A stretch of 64,000 bases of DNA. Origin: Cardiocondyla obscurior. Its lineage: Eukaryota > Arthropoda > Insecta > Hymenoptera > Formicidae. The DNA is taken from positions 124,001 through 188,000 of the forward strand of contig NC_091882.1 in NCBI RefSeq assembly GCF_019399895.1, written 5' to 3'. Numbering within the stretch: position 1 is the stretch's first letter; every line of letters starts with the position of its first letter. Positions 24,839-37,240 of the stretch are shown piece by piece. The notes beneath the pieces are model-generated. The model saw only the letters and a program-made list of their open reading frames with translations, was not told the origin of the DNA and did no database searches. Position numbers and translations under genes: made by a program.

Positions 24839-26439
24839 GGCATGTCTGGGGGGGGGGAATGTGTAATACCGCGAGCCGATTAGGCGAAAACGATAATTAA
24901 GCTGTCAGAAGAAAGCCGAAGCCGTTTCGAGGCGCAACGTTTATCCGCCGGATAATCCCATTATGATCGCAGACGGGATTACGAACGCCGTTTCTTTTCG
25001 AGCGTTGCATAAACGGTAGAAAAAGCAATTCGCAAATGCTGTTATGTCAAGTGCAATTGATCTCGTTAGGACGATATCCCCGCAACCGTGCAGCATGTTT
25101 CTTTTATTAAAACAATGTACAATATTTGTTGCACAATAATTAAAAAAAAATTTTTTTTTTTTTTTTAATTATTATTTGTGCGTAATTGCGTAATTAAAAT
25201 TTAACATTGCTGAAACCTTACACGTAGAATTCAATACGCACGCCTCGCTTAAATACGACGAAGTATGCGTCGGATTATGCACCGCGCGTGAACACGAGTC
25301 CCCGGCGAGGCCCGCGATGCAATTGCGAGGATTAGTTCGACACACGGTTTATGCACTTTTCCCCGATGACACGACATTTCAAGCTGTTCAAGCTCACGGC
25401 AGAGCACGCGAAACAATCGTACGCGCGATTATTTCTGCCGCCTTTCTTTCTCCCTCGGTACGATTTAAATACGGGCGCGATTCACGCCGAGTTCGAAATA
25501 GCTCTCTTCGTTCCGATGGCTCGCTCGATAAGCGAAGCGAGACCGCTCTTTTCGATTTTAGCATAAACGCCACTTTCCACCGGAGATTAAGAATACTTTT
25601 CCGCTTTCGCACTTACTTCCTCCTACGGCCGGCGCTAAGCGCATTTCATAAGCCGCGTTGATACTCGGACACCGAGACCGTAATTAGCAATTTAAACGCC
25701 GCATTTACGAACGGCGTTCGAATAATGGCAACAAAAATGCGCGCATCGTAACGCTTTCGGATCATCCTCACGCCAATGATTGCCGTTACGCGCTCACTAC
25801 AAACGACAGACGACGAAGTGTGTAAATTGTTAATAAACTGTTACGACACTGCTCCTTTTTAAAGTCGCGCCGCGATGCAATTATATAGGCAAAAGTCACG
25901 TAATTACCTGCAACACGCGATTACGAAAAGGTGCGGTAGCCGACTGGAGCAACGTGCTTGTTGCTTTGCCACTCCTGGAACTCACACTGCATCTCTTCGC
26001 TAAAGTTTCGCGATATTTGTTGCTTTTACCGTACACCCTCTCCGTTAAAATCTGCACCGCGATTCGCGATTTCCTTCCGATTCAGTGCATCGGCCAGTCA
26101 CCGGTGCGGCGTTGCTGTTAATATCGAAGATAAATGACCTGCGTGATTCAATAATACACCTGCATATATATTTTTTTTTTTTTATTTTTTGCTGCCCGAG
26201 ATATACATTTTAATTAAATTTTTAATTAAAATTTGCGAAAGTTAAAATATTTTACGCGTGTTACACACGTTATATTGCAAGATATAATATACACTTGTTT
26301 ATAAAAATTTGCAATAGAATTCAGTGGCGAGTAAAGAATGTGGAAAGCAAAATAAATTAATCGTACATGCATAAATCATAATACAATCGATTACTTCTTA
26401 GTTACGCAAAAAAAAAAGAAAAAAAAAATGCAGATTATA
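24839..26439. other. intergenic region upstream of yellow-h
   Basis: 1.6 kb with no supported gene. A run of nine to ten G residues lies near 24,848. GC-richer sequence around 25,240-25,680 carries ORFs on both strands without splice context. The part next to 24,839 should contain regulatory sequence for yellow-h if the 24.6-24.8 kb exon is used. Confidence 0.5.
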
Positions 26440-28060
26440 TCAAATATGTTGTATACACACATACACGCATACAATTAGAAACATATTGCGAAACTTTTGA
26501 TATACACACTTTCTATTAGGAAAATAAATTAAAAAGTCGTTACATTTTACGGTTGAGCCATGCGATATGGTCCATTGAGCACTTAAAAATGAGACACACC
26601 CACGGCGTATATAAAAATTATCTTTCATTATAAAAATGTAGAGTTTTACTTTGCTGAACTTAGGAAGTGGATTTAAATATAGCTTTGAATATTACAAATA
26701 CGTTTTATTCGCGTTGTTTAGACAAAATACGTGTTTAATTATACCAGATTATCGCATTTTTTATTTGATTTGAATTCATTATACATTCACACTCGTCATA
26801 TACGCAATTTCCTGGGGAAAAAAAACAACACTACTTGTTCAGATATGCGTAACTATGCACCTACTGCAAATTTTGAAACATTTAGATTGTTATATATTTT
26901 GCTTCAAGAAACTTTCTCTTGATAAGCCTTGTTGTTAATATTAATACTTTAAATAAATAGATCGAAGGATTAAATATTATTCGCAATGATATAGCTGCTG
27001 CCGAGAAATATGTAACATCATTTTTTCTTGCAAATTTTTCAGAATAGCAGTCTCTATTCGAGATGTATGGAAAAATATGAAATAGAAAATGCATTCGCAC
27101 GTTTCGCCATTCCCGAGATAGCATCTGGCAATCGGAAACTTTCGCCCTTGATGGTGTAATTCGTGATTCGGTTGGATCACGAAGAAATAGATTTAAATCG
27201 CCGTACTTTCTCGTTATCTCTCCATCTTTCATAAACTATAAATCCTTATCTTTCGTGACAACCGCATAATGCACGTGAGAAAAAAAAAGAAAATTAAAAT
27301 TGAGACTATAAGCAACGTAAATAAAGCTTTAAATAAATTTTTATTTGTTATTCACATAAACACATTTATTTAATACAATGCTGTTAATTCCAGCGTACTT
27401 TTATATTATTTTATCGTTTTCATTATTACTTTATCGCGTAATAAATGATTTCAATGTAAGTTCTTAATATTAATAATAAAATATTAAAATATATTGCACA
27501 AGAATAAACATGAAATGCGTAACATGAAATGAGAAACCGAAAGTGCACGCGTATTTTGATTTTATTGTCCACGTTTGTCAATCAAATTAAATAAGATATT
27601 TATTTTATTAGGAACAGAGGGGAGGGTAATACATATTTTATCCATTGATGATGGTTATTTCCAATAAACCATAATGCCACCAGGATTATATTATACGTAT
27701 AGCATCGGGATAAACTATTGTAGATAAATTGTAAATCGTAATTGGCACCACGAGTAGCATCATGGCTCTTTAAGCTGATAAAGTCCGTGAAAATTTTGAG
27801 GATATTTTCATGGAACGGAACCTTTCGCATCAGGAATATCAAAGGTACATGTAGTATCGCGCGTTCTTCAGTTATGAGCAATAAAAATGGTATAATCAGC
27901 CGGTCTGTGTCTATAGACCGACTTTACGATCCAAGGATAGGAAGATGGTCTTGTGAACCTCCTTGAGAATGAATACGATGGCCGGATAGGAAATGGAGGG
28001 CTGAACTGCGAAAAGAAACTGGGATACTTGTGCCACCGAGCAGATGTCATCGTCTTGAAA
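26440..28060 (-). pseudogene. decayed yellow/MRJP-family gene (relic)
   Basis: Five minus-strand fragments, in the order expected for a yellow/MRJP protein, are readable between the yellow-e3-like stop and yellow-h. (1) 27,870-27,960 has KSVYRHRPAD, placed like family SVYRVQVD before the CDRLWV block. (2) 27,680-27,880 has TEERAI, PLIFLM, RKVPFHEN, FTDFISL and LQFIYNS; then, after a frame change, NPGGIMVYWK, like the YIADxxGPGLIVY block. (3) 27,105-27,164 has NYTIKGESFRLPDAISGMA, like the family's GESFxLxDGIxGMALSP. (4) 26,980-27,090 has FYFIFFHTSRIET, like LYFHPLASxRE. (5) 26,480-26,600 has GCVSFLS and NDFLIYFPNRKCVYQK, like NDETLxFPxGVKV. Frame changes and stops lie between and within fragments (a TGA just before fragment 3), and no signal peptide or first blade is visible. 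Each fragment alone is weak; collinearity makes the case. It is probably an old tandem duplicate of the neighbouring gene. Confidence 0.6.
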
Positions 28061-28095
28061 CGCGAATTACGGTACTCCCCGCGGTGCCACGATCT

Positions 28096-30877
28096 TCATT
28101 GAGGAAACGGCGGCACGTTGTAACCGCGATCATGGTGGTAACGTCCACTCTGGCATTTGGTACCGCGAGTCAGTTCCTCCACGTAGCCCGCTAGTATCCG
28201 GAAATTCGTCTCGTTCGATTTTATAGACGACGTCATGAATCTTTGGAACGCCGACGTGAGAACCCACAATTCCTCGCGACCGTTTTTCGCTGTTATCACC
28301 TACAACGAAAATCAGGCGTTAATTATGCTGCAAATTTTAGAACAAAAAAAATTAAATTATTCGTCGATATTTAAAAAAAAAAAAAAAAAAAAGAAAGTGA
28401 AGTTTAATAAAACTTTAGTTAATTTAATTTAAAAAATAATAAAACTATTTATGGTACCTTTACTCCACTCGGGAATTGTAATGTTTCGCGATTAATAATC
28501 ATGGTATCTATATTATTGCCACCGTATTCGGGATGAGTGATACTATTCCAGCATGCTAAAGAGATATCTGACAGTAGACCGAAGAAGAGGATTCCGTTTT
28601 TATCCATGGCCTGAGCGGCTGATTGCGATGACCTTTCGTTAGAGAATGGACGAAACGACCTTGGCGCGGAGTCGGAATGATCTTGAAAGAGGCTGTGATT
28701 CCTAAGTAATAACGAATACTCAATATAATGCTATTCATCACGGTACTCTTACCAGTACGTAAAAGACAAAGAAAAAAAAAATGTATATTGCATAAGAACA
28801 ATTTTTTTTTTACGATTGTAAATTTTTACAAAATAGAAGCCTGTGTCTTGTCTCACCTGATGGTAGAAGTGGGTACCCAACTTTCGACTCTGCTGGCCAA
28901 CGAGTGGAAGTACAAAATTCTGTCACCGTCTTGCTTTATGGGACTTAAGGCGAGTCCGATAACGCCATCCATAAGATCGAATTCATCCCCTTTGATATTG
29001 TACGTACCGTAGGGTGGATAGGGAAAAAAGAGATTGTTGGTGATTCTCCAAGAGCGGGAGTTGCGGTGATCGTAGACGAGTAAACCAAATCCAGTCACGT
29101 CGGCGATGTAGATGAATGTGTCGCGGCATTTGTCGCCGACGTCACGGATGTCCACGGCGACTGTTACGAACAGAGAATCGTGCTCGTATTGATTTTTAGG
29201 AATCTTGTACTGAGTGATAATTTTATTCGTTCGCAGTGAGAACGCCAGCAACTGGGGACTGCAGATCTGCTGTTCCTCGGATCTGCCGGTGTCGATGACC
29301 CACAACCTGTCACACGAGTCCACCTGCGATCGTATTTTTCTCTGTAGCTCATATTTTAATTTCTTCTATATACATATAAAACAAGTCATGCAGGGTTTCT
29401 TTTTTATAAACCCGTTGACTTTTAAATAAAGCTGAGAAATCTGTTATTTGTCCTGCTTCTATTGACGATTCAATTATTTATGATAATTTATCAAATTAAT
29501 TGTCACGTTATTTTGACGGTACAAATGCATTTTGACGCACGTATGTTTAATGACGCATATTTCAACGAAGTCAGTATTTTTATGTACATGTTTTATCTGA
29601 GGTCGTATTTTTTAATAGTACCAACAAGAAATACTGTTTCGCATTGTATGCATTATGATGATAAAGAGACACATTATGATAAGAAAGATACTTGACTAAT
29701 GCACGCTACAGTAATTATATTCTGAAAACGATATCGGAAAGCGTGTTTCCTGTACTATTGCTGCTAATATGTAACAGTTGCGATAATTTGTATTGCGTCC
29801 TTTGCAATACATTTCCGCTTATAGGTACGTCACACATTTAGTTTATCGTTTCAATTATTTAAATACTAATGGAAGCGATAACATACTTTCTCATACGTGT
29901 GTAACGCTTATTTATTCTAAACGAGTAATTTCCCATGTTAGAATGGAAAAACCATAAGACTTCTACCTGTACTCTGAACGCGCTAGTAATCCCATTGCAG
30001 TTTCCCAACTTGTTCCATTCCCAACTTGGATAAGGGGCAATTATTGGATTTCCTTCGGGTGAAACGTTATTCGTGACGTAACCGAGAGTAACTGGGACTC
30101 CCTTTTGAATTCTTGGAATCGTCATAAAGACCGTGGATCCCTGTTTAGCTACGAATTTATTAAATTCATTATAAACCATTAAATAAGACGATTTAATTTA
30201 GCTAATTTATCAGACAGCTTGCGACTCTCGTCTGACGAAATATTCGCGGATTAAAACGACTTTAATTGCCGTTTTAAAATTCAGTTATGCCGAGATGGAT
30301 TCAAAAGCATCGTTGTTAAAAATGCATAAGTAATAAAGGGGAATGTGAAGCGTGGCGTCGGCACGTACTGTTAGATCAGTTAGATCATGATCAAATAATT
30401 ACACGATCACGATTAAATCTCTATTATAAGCTGTAATTATATACGAATACCGTTCTTCAATTAACACTTAAATTAATTTCATTCAAATAGAGAAAGTAAC
30501 GATCTTCAAACGATAACGAACACTTTAAAATTGGTTAAAAAATTGTATAACAGAGTAAGAAATCGACTATTAAATTAATAATTAAGTGTGACTTTAAATA
30601 CGCATTTAAAGTATTAAAAAAAATCGTATAATATTTATAAAATGAAACCTTTGTAATAAAAATCCACATCAATCGGTAGTGGTGCTCCAGGAATAAATTC
30701 ACCTTGTTGAATAGCATTATGTCTATGTTGTTCATTTGAAAATGCAAACTCCAAAGCTTTCCAGGAATATATGGTTTTCATTTTGTCAAAGCTGGTGCAT
30801 CCTCTCATAAGCATGAACGGTATAATTATACGGTACGATAACCGGATGATAAACGATATAATCGATTTAAACTTCAT
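28096..30877 (-). CDS. yellow-e3: Yellow-e3-like protein (yellow/MRJP family)
   Basis: Five coding exons in minus order: 30649-30877, 29967-30148, 28857-29323, 28458-28701, 28096-28299. They join in phase (1, 0, 2, 0) into 441 residues. A signal peptide covers roughly residues 1-25, and the propeller starts at IYSWKALEF. Family marks: QKGVPVTLGYV, APYPSWEW, CDRLWVIDTG, FIYIADVTGFGLLVY, GDEFDLMDGVIGLALSP, LYFHSLASR, KNGILFFGLL, LACWN, ETLQFPSGVKV and ELTRGTKC near the end. For exon 2 the acceptor TCGTAG at 30,149 was chosen because the next AG (30,141) shifts frame into a stop. An acceptor sits nine bases before the ATG, so the 5' UTR is spliced. The e3 label rests on position next to yellow-e and on sequence type; an MRJP-like label cannot be excluded without a tree. 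Confidence 0.8.
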
Positions 30878-31586
30878 TTTGTATCTGTAAAGACATTTTA
30901 TGATTTATTAAAAATAAGATAATAAGATAATATCTTATTTAAATTGTTTATAATAATTTCTACAATTTTTTTAAAAGTATATATATTTCAAGCCAGTGCG
31001 TTGTTGCATATTTTAAATAAGACTAAATCGAAGACGAAATGTCAAATGTTGAACGCGTTTATACGTGCGTCAAATACGACGATTAGTATTTTAAATTAGT
31101 CAAGTTATTGAACTTTCTAAGGAAATAGACTTTCACTATCGGAAAGTGCATAATAAAATTTGAAAAGGGAAATAATTGTCGTAAAAAATAAAAAAAATAG
31201 AACTTTATTAAATTTATGTCGCAAACAAACGCTGACAAAATTATTTTTTAATATGACAAATTTTATAATGTAACAAAATTTTATTTTAACGTTAATTTAA
31301 TTTCATTTTAAATTTGTACCAAATTTACGAGTGACTTCGTGTCAATGGAATTTGTTGATAATTCTTCCTCACCTTTTTGATAGCCTGCAGTTTTATCTTC
31401 AGTGACAAAACAGTCAGTGATTTTCAAACACCTTTTGGTAATCGTGGTATATTCGATGATAGTAGTTTTACGCACACATTTCTTTTAATTCGTAGGAGTT
31501 GTCGACTAAACCAACCGACGTTCTTGCTCGTTGTTTCGTAAATAGAAGTGTCGTTAAAGAGGCAGCCGGGCTTTTTTCCTTCTTAC

Positions 31587-31830
31587 CTCGGAACTTTCAC
31601 TGTCACGGATAGAAAAGTTCGGAAGCAGTTGTTATACTCGCTAGCAATAACGATTAATATTGAGCAAACTGCTTTTCTCTTATTTTCCGCCTCTTCCGAC
31701 CGTCAATACTCCAATTTTCTCATCAAGAATGTCAGGCTATCTCTTCCTCGTCTTCTTCGTAGTCTTCCCTTATTCTCAATGTCTGCCGAGCGTTGCAACA
31801 GTTAACTCGACGTGCACCAAGCGTGACACT
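31587..31830 (-). promoter_or_regulatory. candidate 5' non-coding exon and promoter of yellow-e3-like gene
   Basis: On the minus strand GTTCCGAG|GTAAGAAGG is a strong donor with the exon ending at 31,587. It pairs with the acceptor at 30,886-30,887 just before the yellow-e3-like ATG, implying a 0.7-kb 5' UTR intron. The upstream boundary is inferred from the change to AT-rich DNA past about 31,830. Confidence 0.4.
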
Positions 31831-34094
31831 CTCTGACGTCACTCTACTTTTTATCAAACAACGTTACTTCAATAGGAAAAATTAATTCGAGAGGACAGAT
31901 ACCCTGGTCTCACGCTCCGGACGATGAGACGCTCGAGAGACAACTGCGAGATCTCTCAAGACGGCGCGTAACTTTTCATGCGTTCGTGTTCGAACTCTCT
32001 GAACATCTCCGCTCCACCGGAACAGAAAAGCCCAAGAGGAGGTGGTTGGCTAGTTGTCTGTTTTGTCAAAGATAAGATTGCTGTTTGAGGTCATGGTAAG
32101 CGAAATGAACGTAACGATACGTAAATGTTTTCACATATACGCTTATATGTGTTTTCCATTTAAATAATTTACATAAAACGCGAAAAAAATCGATAAGCCA
32201 GTGACGAAAGCAGGTGGTACTTTGTACGTTTAAGAGAAAAGCAAGCGCACGCGATTATTTGTTGTCGTGATGTAATAATACTGGTATATATGTAATTATT
32301 GCGATGGAGAAGAAAAAAAAAAACCCACGCGATACCACTAATTGACTATTGTGATGTACGATTTGGTGGCAACTTTTTAAACGAACTGTAGTTGCAAAAA
32401 TCGTGGCGATTCCGGTTCTGCCACAATTTTAATTAAATGTGTGACAAAAATAACTTTAGAAAAATATCTACAGGTGTATCGCTGCACGGTAAAAGAAAAC
32501 ACAAATGTTATACGATAAAAAATACAGCTGACATTATTTTCGAAACATTGCATCCGCTTCTTGGATTTGCCGATTATTTTTTTGCACTTTTAATTTTAAT
32601 TAATATTGAATAAATACATAAACTATAATTAAATTTTAAAAAACTACCTAAATTAAATTTAAAAAACTATAATTTTTTATAAATATAAATATCTGTAACA
32701 AACTATCGTTGAATCTATGTTCGACTTTCTACTTTGGTGTTTGTCGTGCTTATTATTACATACGAAGTGGTCGATATTTGAAAAGTATAATGCTATTCAG
32801 TTCTCGCTTCGAAAAGAAATTGCATATTTTAAACGTAAAAACTCTGTTTCGTTTTATTGTTACCCGATGATTATTTACTGCTCTGCCAGTATTTGAACAA
32901 GTTTAATCAGAAGGATGAGACAAACGATGATGTCACTCAAATAATGGATACTGCTTTTCTGCATAATGTTTTTTTCTTTTGGTACAATATGTGGCTTTTT
33001 TAAATCAATAGGGAAACATTTGTATATACAAAAGACATCTGTATACACGATAAAGAATAGACGTTTTCGTGTACATAATGCACGTATGATATTTTTACGT
33101 CGTATATAGTAAATTGCATTTAAACAGTTTGTCATTGTAAAACAATTTTAGGAGTTATTATGATGATAATTACGCTGTTTTTGTTAAAACGCATATTACA
33201 TATAATATATGTAGAAGCTATTTAAAAAATAAATGGTAGGAAAACGAGCACTTTGTTAATTTAATACACTTGCAATATAAAAATACTGAAAAGTGCCTGT
33301 TTTATTACATATTGCGCATAAAGTAAGACACGACCTTTCGAAAGCATAAGTTTTACTACTTTTCAGGAAATATTACTACTATCCAAGTATTACATTTATT
33401 AATTACACGCTACTCTCCCATCTACTTATCATCTGATATTAAATTTATAAGTCATAAATGTTTAACCATATTTTAATTAAAGAAACAAGTTTATTGCTTC
33501 TTTTTCTGATAAGAAAAATTAATGGGATATATAAAATGGTTAGTACAATTTTTTTTTCCAACGTCTGTAAATTATTTTATTTGAATTTAATCTCTTGTAA
33601 TGCAATTAATATTTGTAGATAAAATTATAAATTTTTTTATTAAATTAATTTTACAAATGAGTGAAAAAGATATGTGTTATACATAAATTAAGAAAAATAT
33701 TTAAAATATTAATATGAGGTATCAAAAAATATTATAAACTGTTCGTAAATATGAATTATCAAGCACATTGAATACCAGGTTATAACTGTGAAAGAATGCG
33801 AATGCCGATATTACGTACCAAAGAATTTGCAAACTTGGCAATATTGAGTTGAACTGAATTGTTCGATAAACTGTCAAGCGTGTGAATAATTTTTAAATAA
33901 AAATATTATTTTAATTAACTTTATTTAAAACTAATGTTGAATTATAAAAAAACGTATGCCTTTTTCGTAAAATTTTTATTAAAAACTTTCAAAATAAAAT
34001 GTTGTCCAAAATAAAATATTTTTTACAGGCATTAATATCGTACGCTATCGTAATTATCTACAATCCCTTTAATTTTGTATAATAATACTGTTTT
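31831..34094. other. intergenic region between yellow-e and yellow-e3-like
   Basis: AT-rich DNA between the yellow-e stop (34,095, minus) and the yellow-e3-like promoter. A GC-richer patch spans about 31,900-32,060. I looked for yellow-family fragments like those at 26.4-28.1 kb and saw none. AATAAA read on the minus strand (TTTATT), for example near 33,959-33,977, could end yellow-e. Confidence 0.5.
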
Positions 34095-37000
34095 TTAGAA
34101 CCCTAGTGTATTATTATAATAATTTAACGAATAATATGAATCAATCTGCTGATTGAAAGAGGTTAATGCCGCTTGTTGCTTGTCTGTTTTAATTCTCATA
34201 ATTCGGATGTTAAATTGACGAGTATCAATTTGTCTTAAAAAGAATTTATGGAATCTTGATGTCAGTATCCAAAAATTACCGTTGTCATATCTCGCCCATA
34301 CTATATCTGCAGTAAATTGTAATTTTTCTGGGCTGTAAGCGAGTACACTGAAAAAAAAAGAAACATAAAAGATAAAAAAATTATAATTACAATTTAAAAT
34401 AATATTACATTAATTTTAATTTAAATATTAAAGCACGAAAGCAAATGGATAAGAAAATAAAAAATTTGTTAGTCTTTCTTTTTAATAAAATTAAACAGAA
34501 AAACTGTCTACGTTAGGTTACGCGTTTCCATAATTAACATCATGACAAATTCGTTTTCCTTATGGGAATTTCCATACAGGGGGAATTCCAAACACCTTGA
34601 GTCTATTGTAAAACAAAATTAGACAGAACTGATATATACAGTGCATTCACTCGACTTGTTAGTTCCCAACTTGTTGCGACTGTTTCATTAAAGTGAAACC
34701 GGTTTACATGACACGCTTCATACGCAGTACGTTTATGGAATTTCTAAACTTTGTTATTTTATCAATCATAGATTCTATAATATATAATTAAACATAATAT
34801 GAAAATATATGTATATAGCAAACCGAAACTTAAAAAAAAAAATTTCCTGATAAGCGTTTATTTATATCGGAAGTGACATAACTTTTAAATACGTAATGCT
34901 CCATTCACTTTTTAGTATTATATTTTATCGAATATTGTAAAATAGTTAAGTTCGTATTTATAAAAATGTTTTATATGTATTTTATCTTCGTACCTCTGCT
35001 TGTTCGTTTGCGGCTGCCACGACGCAATCGCGGTCTCGGTAAAAGGGGAAAATAAGATAGTGTCATCTTGAGGATCCACGGCCAGTGCCAGACCTTGGCT
35101 CGACTTTCTTCCGACCAAGGTTACAGGTAACTGTTCACCTAAAGGTAGTGGTCCAGCCTGCAGAGCCGAAGTAGGCACGCTGAAGATCCGATCGGTCGCT
35201 AGAGGATTATAATAAACGGTCCCGAGGTTTGGTGAAAACGTTAATCCCACAACGCCGTCAAGGAACTCGAAAGTATCGCTTCCTATCTAAAAAAAAAAGT
35301 GCACGTCAGTATTAAATAAGATATGCATTGAAACAAGTCGGTTGCACAACGAAATATATTAAAATATATGTGCCGCATTTTGAATAATACATTCAAGGTT
35401 TAACAGAAAACATAATTTAATTATAATAATTGTTTCTAAAAAATTAATTTATATTTATATCTTTCTAAATTCCAAGACCGAAGCTTTTTTTTTTTTTTTT
35501 TTTACTTACTTTATACGTTGCCTGATCCGGATTAGGATACATGGATGCGTGAACGACTCGCCAGCTTCTGTCTCTGGCACCGTCAAAAATCAGAATTCCT
35601 GACAAAATATAATTTATATAAAATTAAAAATTTTTAAGGGGAAAAAATTTCTTTTTACGTGCACTTGAACGTTAAAACGTTAAATTTAACGATGGAATAA
35701 TTTTGAAATAATTTAAATTAATAACCCAATTAAAAGTTGTGTAACCTGGACCGAGAGTATCAGTGATGTATAAAAAGACGTCATCGCAGGTTTTCGCTGA
35801 GACTTCGTCGACAACGACGTTGGTTAACAAAGAATCTGGTCTCAGCACCTAAAAGGAGAAAAAAATAAACACAATGATTGCTAGGAACAATTACTTTTAC
35901 GTAATCTTGCGCGGTAATACCTTAAATGCAGCTTGTTTTTCATGCCAGATATATCAGTAAATTATCATTGTCTCTACTCTTGTTTATAGCGATACTAACT
36001 CTTTCTAATTATACGTATGAAAATATAAAAATTATACAGAAAACCAGTTTTTAATTATCTTACAGGGCAATTATAAAGTAAATCGTGCTGTAGTCATTTG
36101 CAATCAATTTCACTTTTAACATTTTTTCTTCATTACACATTTTTAATAGTATACTTTACATAAGACAACGTATTTAAAATTTTCCTACGTCTCAAATAAC
36201 GAAATAATTAATTAAGAAAAAAAAAAAAAAGAATCACAAACATTATATGAATTATCTCTTCGAGGCAACCTTGATTTTCAAATTCATTTTTATATTTGAT
36301 TTTTTATACGCACCAACTTACAAACTGCACCCTCATTAGCATTTTATTTTACTCCGTTCTATTGTAAAACAACGTCGCTCTACTTACCTCGCGCGGAAAT
36401 GTAATATGACGAACTACTTGATCGGTTTTCAGGTCGAAGACCACTACTTTTGGCGGGCAAACTGGCATGAAATCGTCAATCGACGTCATAACGCCGGCGT
36501 CAACGACCCACAGTCGATCACATCTGTCCAGTCTGGTGCGATAAACCGAGATCAACTTCGTACAGTTAATTTCTCCTTTCCCGGCACCATGCCAATTCCA
36601 CGAGGGATATGCTTGAAGTAGCGGGCTGCTTCCCAGTGGAACTTTCCTCGAAAAATAACTCAGGGTGGCTGGGACACCAGCGCGTAATCTGGGCGTGCTG
36701 ACAAAGATTCTGTTCCAAGAGACTTCGATACCGGTCATCACTATATTTTCCGGTCGATATTCAAAACCCCGGTCGTTCGGTAACGCATACTCCAGCAGCG
36801 ACCATTGAGCTAGAGTCTCTAACGTTTCCGCTCTTGTTCCGATATACAATAGCGACACGACAGTCGCCAAAAGCGTAAGCCTAAAAAAAAAAAAGCAATA
36901 AAGAAGATAACAAACGATCAGATTAATTTAAATAAACGTTCGAATTACTTTAAAGCTAATTCAAGTTCTTTCGTGAACGATGTTATGTCTGTCGTAGTTT

Positions 37001-37240
37001 GAATTATTTGTTTCTGTAAAAAAAGAAAAAAGAAAAAAAAAATGCCGAATTGTCATTCTAAACTTTCTTTAACGAGAAAGAGAACGTTTACGACGTGCCC
37101 AATTTATTCGCGAAGCAATCCGATACGCGGATCGCAACTGCAACGTGAAAATAAACGTGCGTGAGATCTCGATCGTTCCCGCCTGCATTTCAGAGTAAAA
37201 TTATTCCGTTTACCGTTTTCGTATCCGTTACGTACCTCAT
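34095..37240 (-). CDS. yellow-e: Yellow-e-like protein (yellow/MRJP family)
   Basis: Six coding exons in minus order: 37236-37240, 36388-36880, 35746-35848, 35510-35598, 34994-35286, 34095-34347. They total 1,236 bases (411 residues), with all phases closing. The first exon contributes only ATG-AG; the Arg codon is completed by exon 2, which then encodes a clear signal peptide (LTLLATVVSLLYIG). Propeller marks: AQWSLLEYALP, RAGVPATLSYF, QAYPSWNWHG, CDRLWVVDAG, DDVFLYITDTLGPG, GILIFD, FLDGVVGLTFSP, VYYNPLATD and FWILTSRFHKFF. The C-terminus is Tyr/Asn/Gln-rich and lacks the family's usual closing Thr-x-Cys. Place between yellow-e3-like and yellow-g2 supports the yellow-e name. It should be secreted; its role is not known from the sequence. 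Confidence 0.85.

Noticed and set aside
30141..30148. Acceptor CAG at 30,141-30,143 for yellow-e3-like exon 2
   Set aside because: Given the only available donor of exon 1 (phase 1) it shifts the frame to a stop. The upstream TAG at 30,149-30,150 restores the conserved GSTVFMTIPR block.
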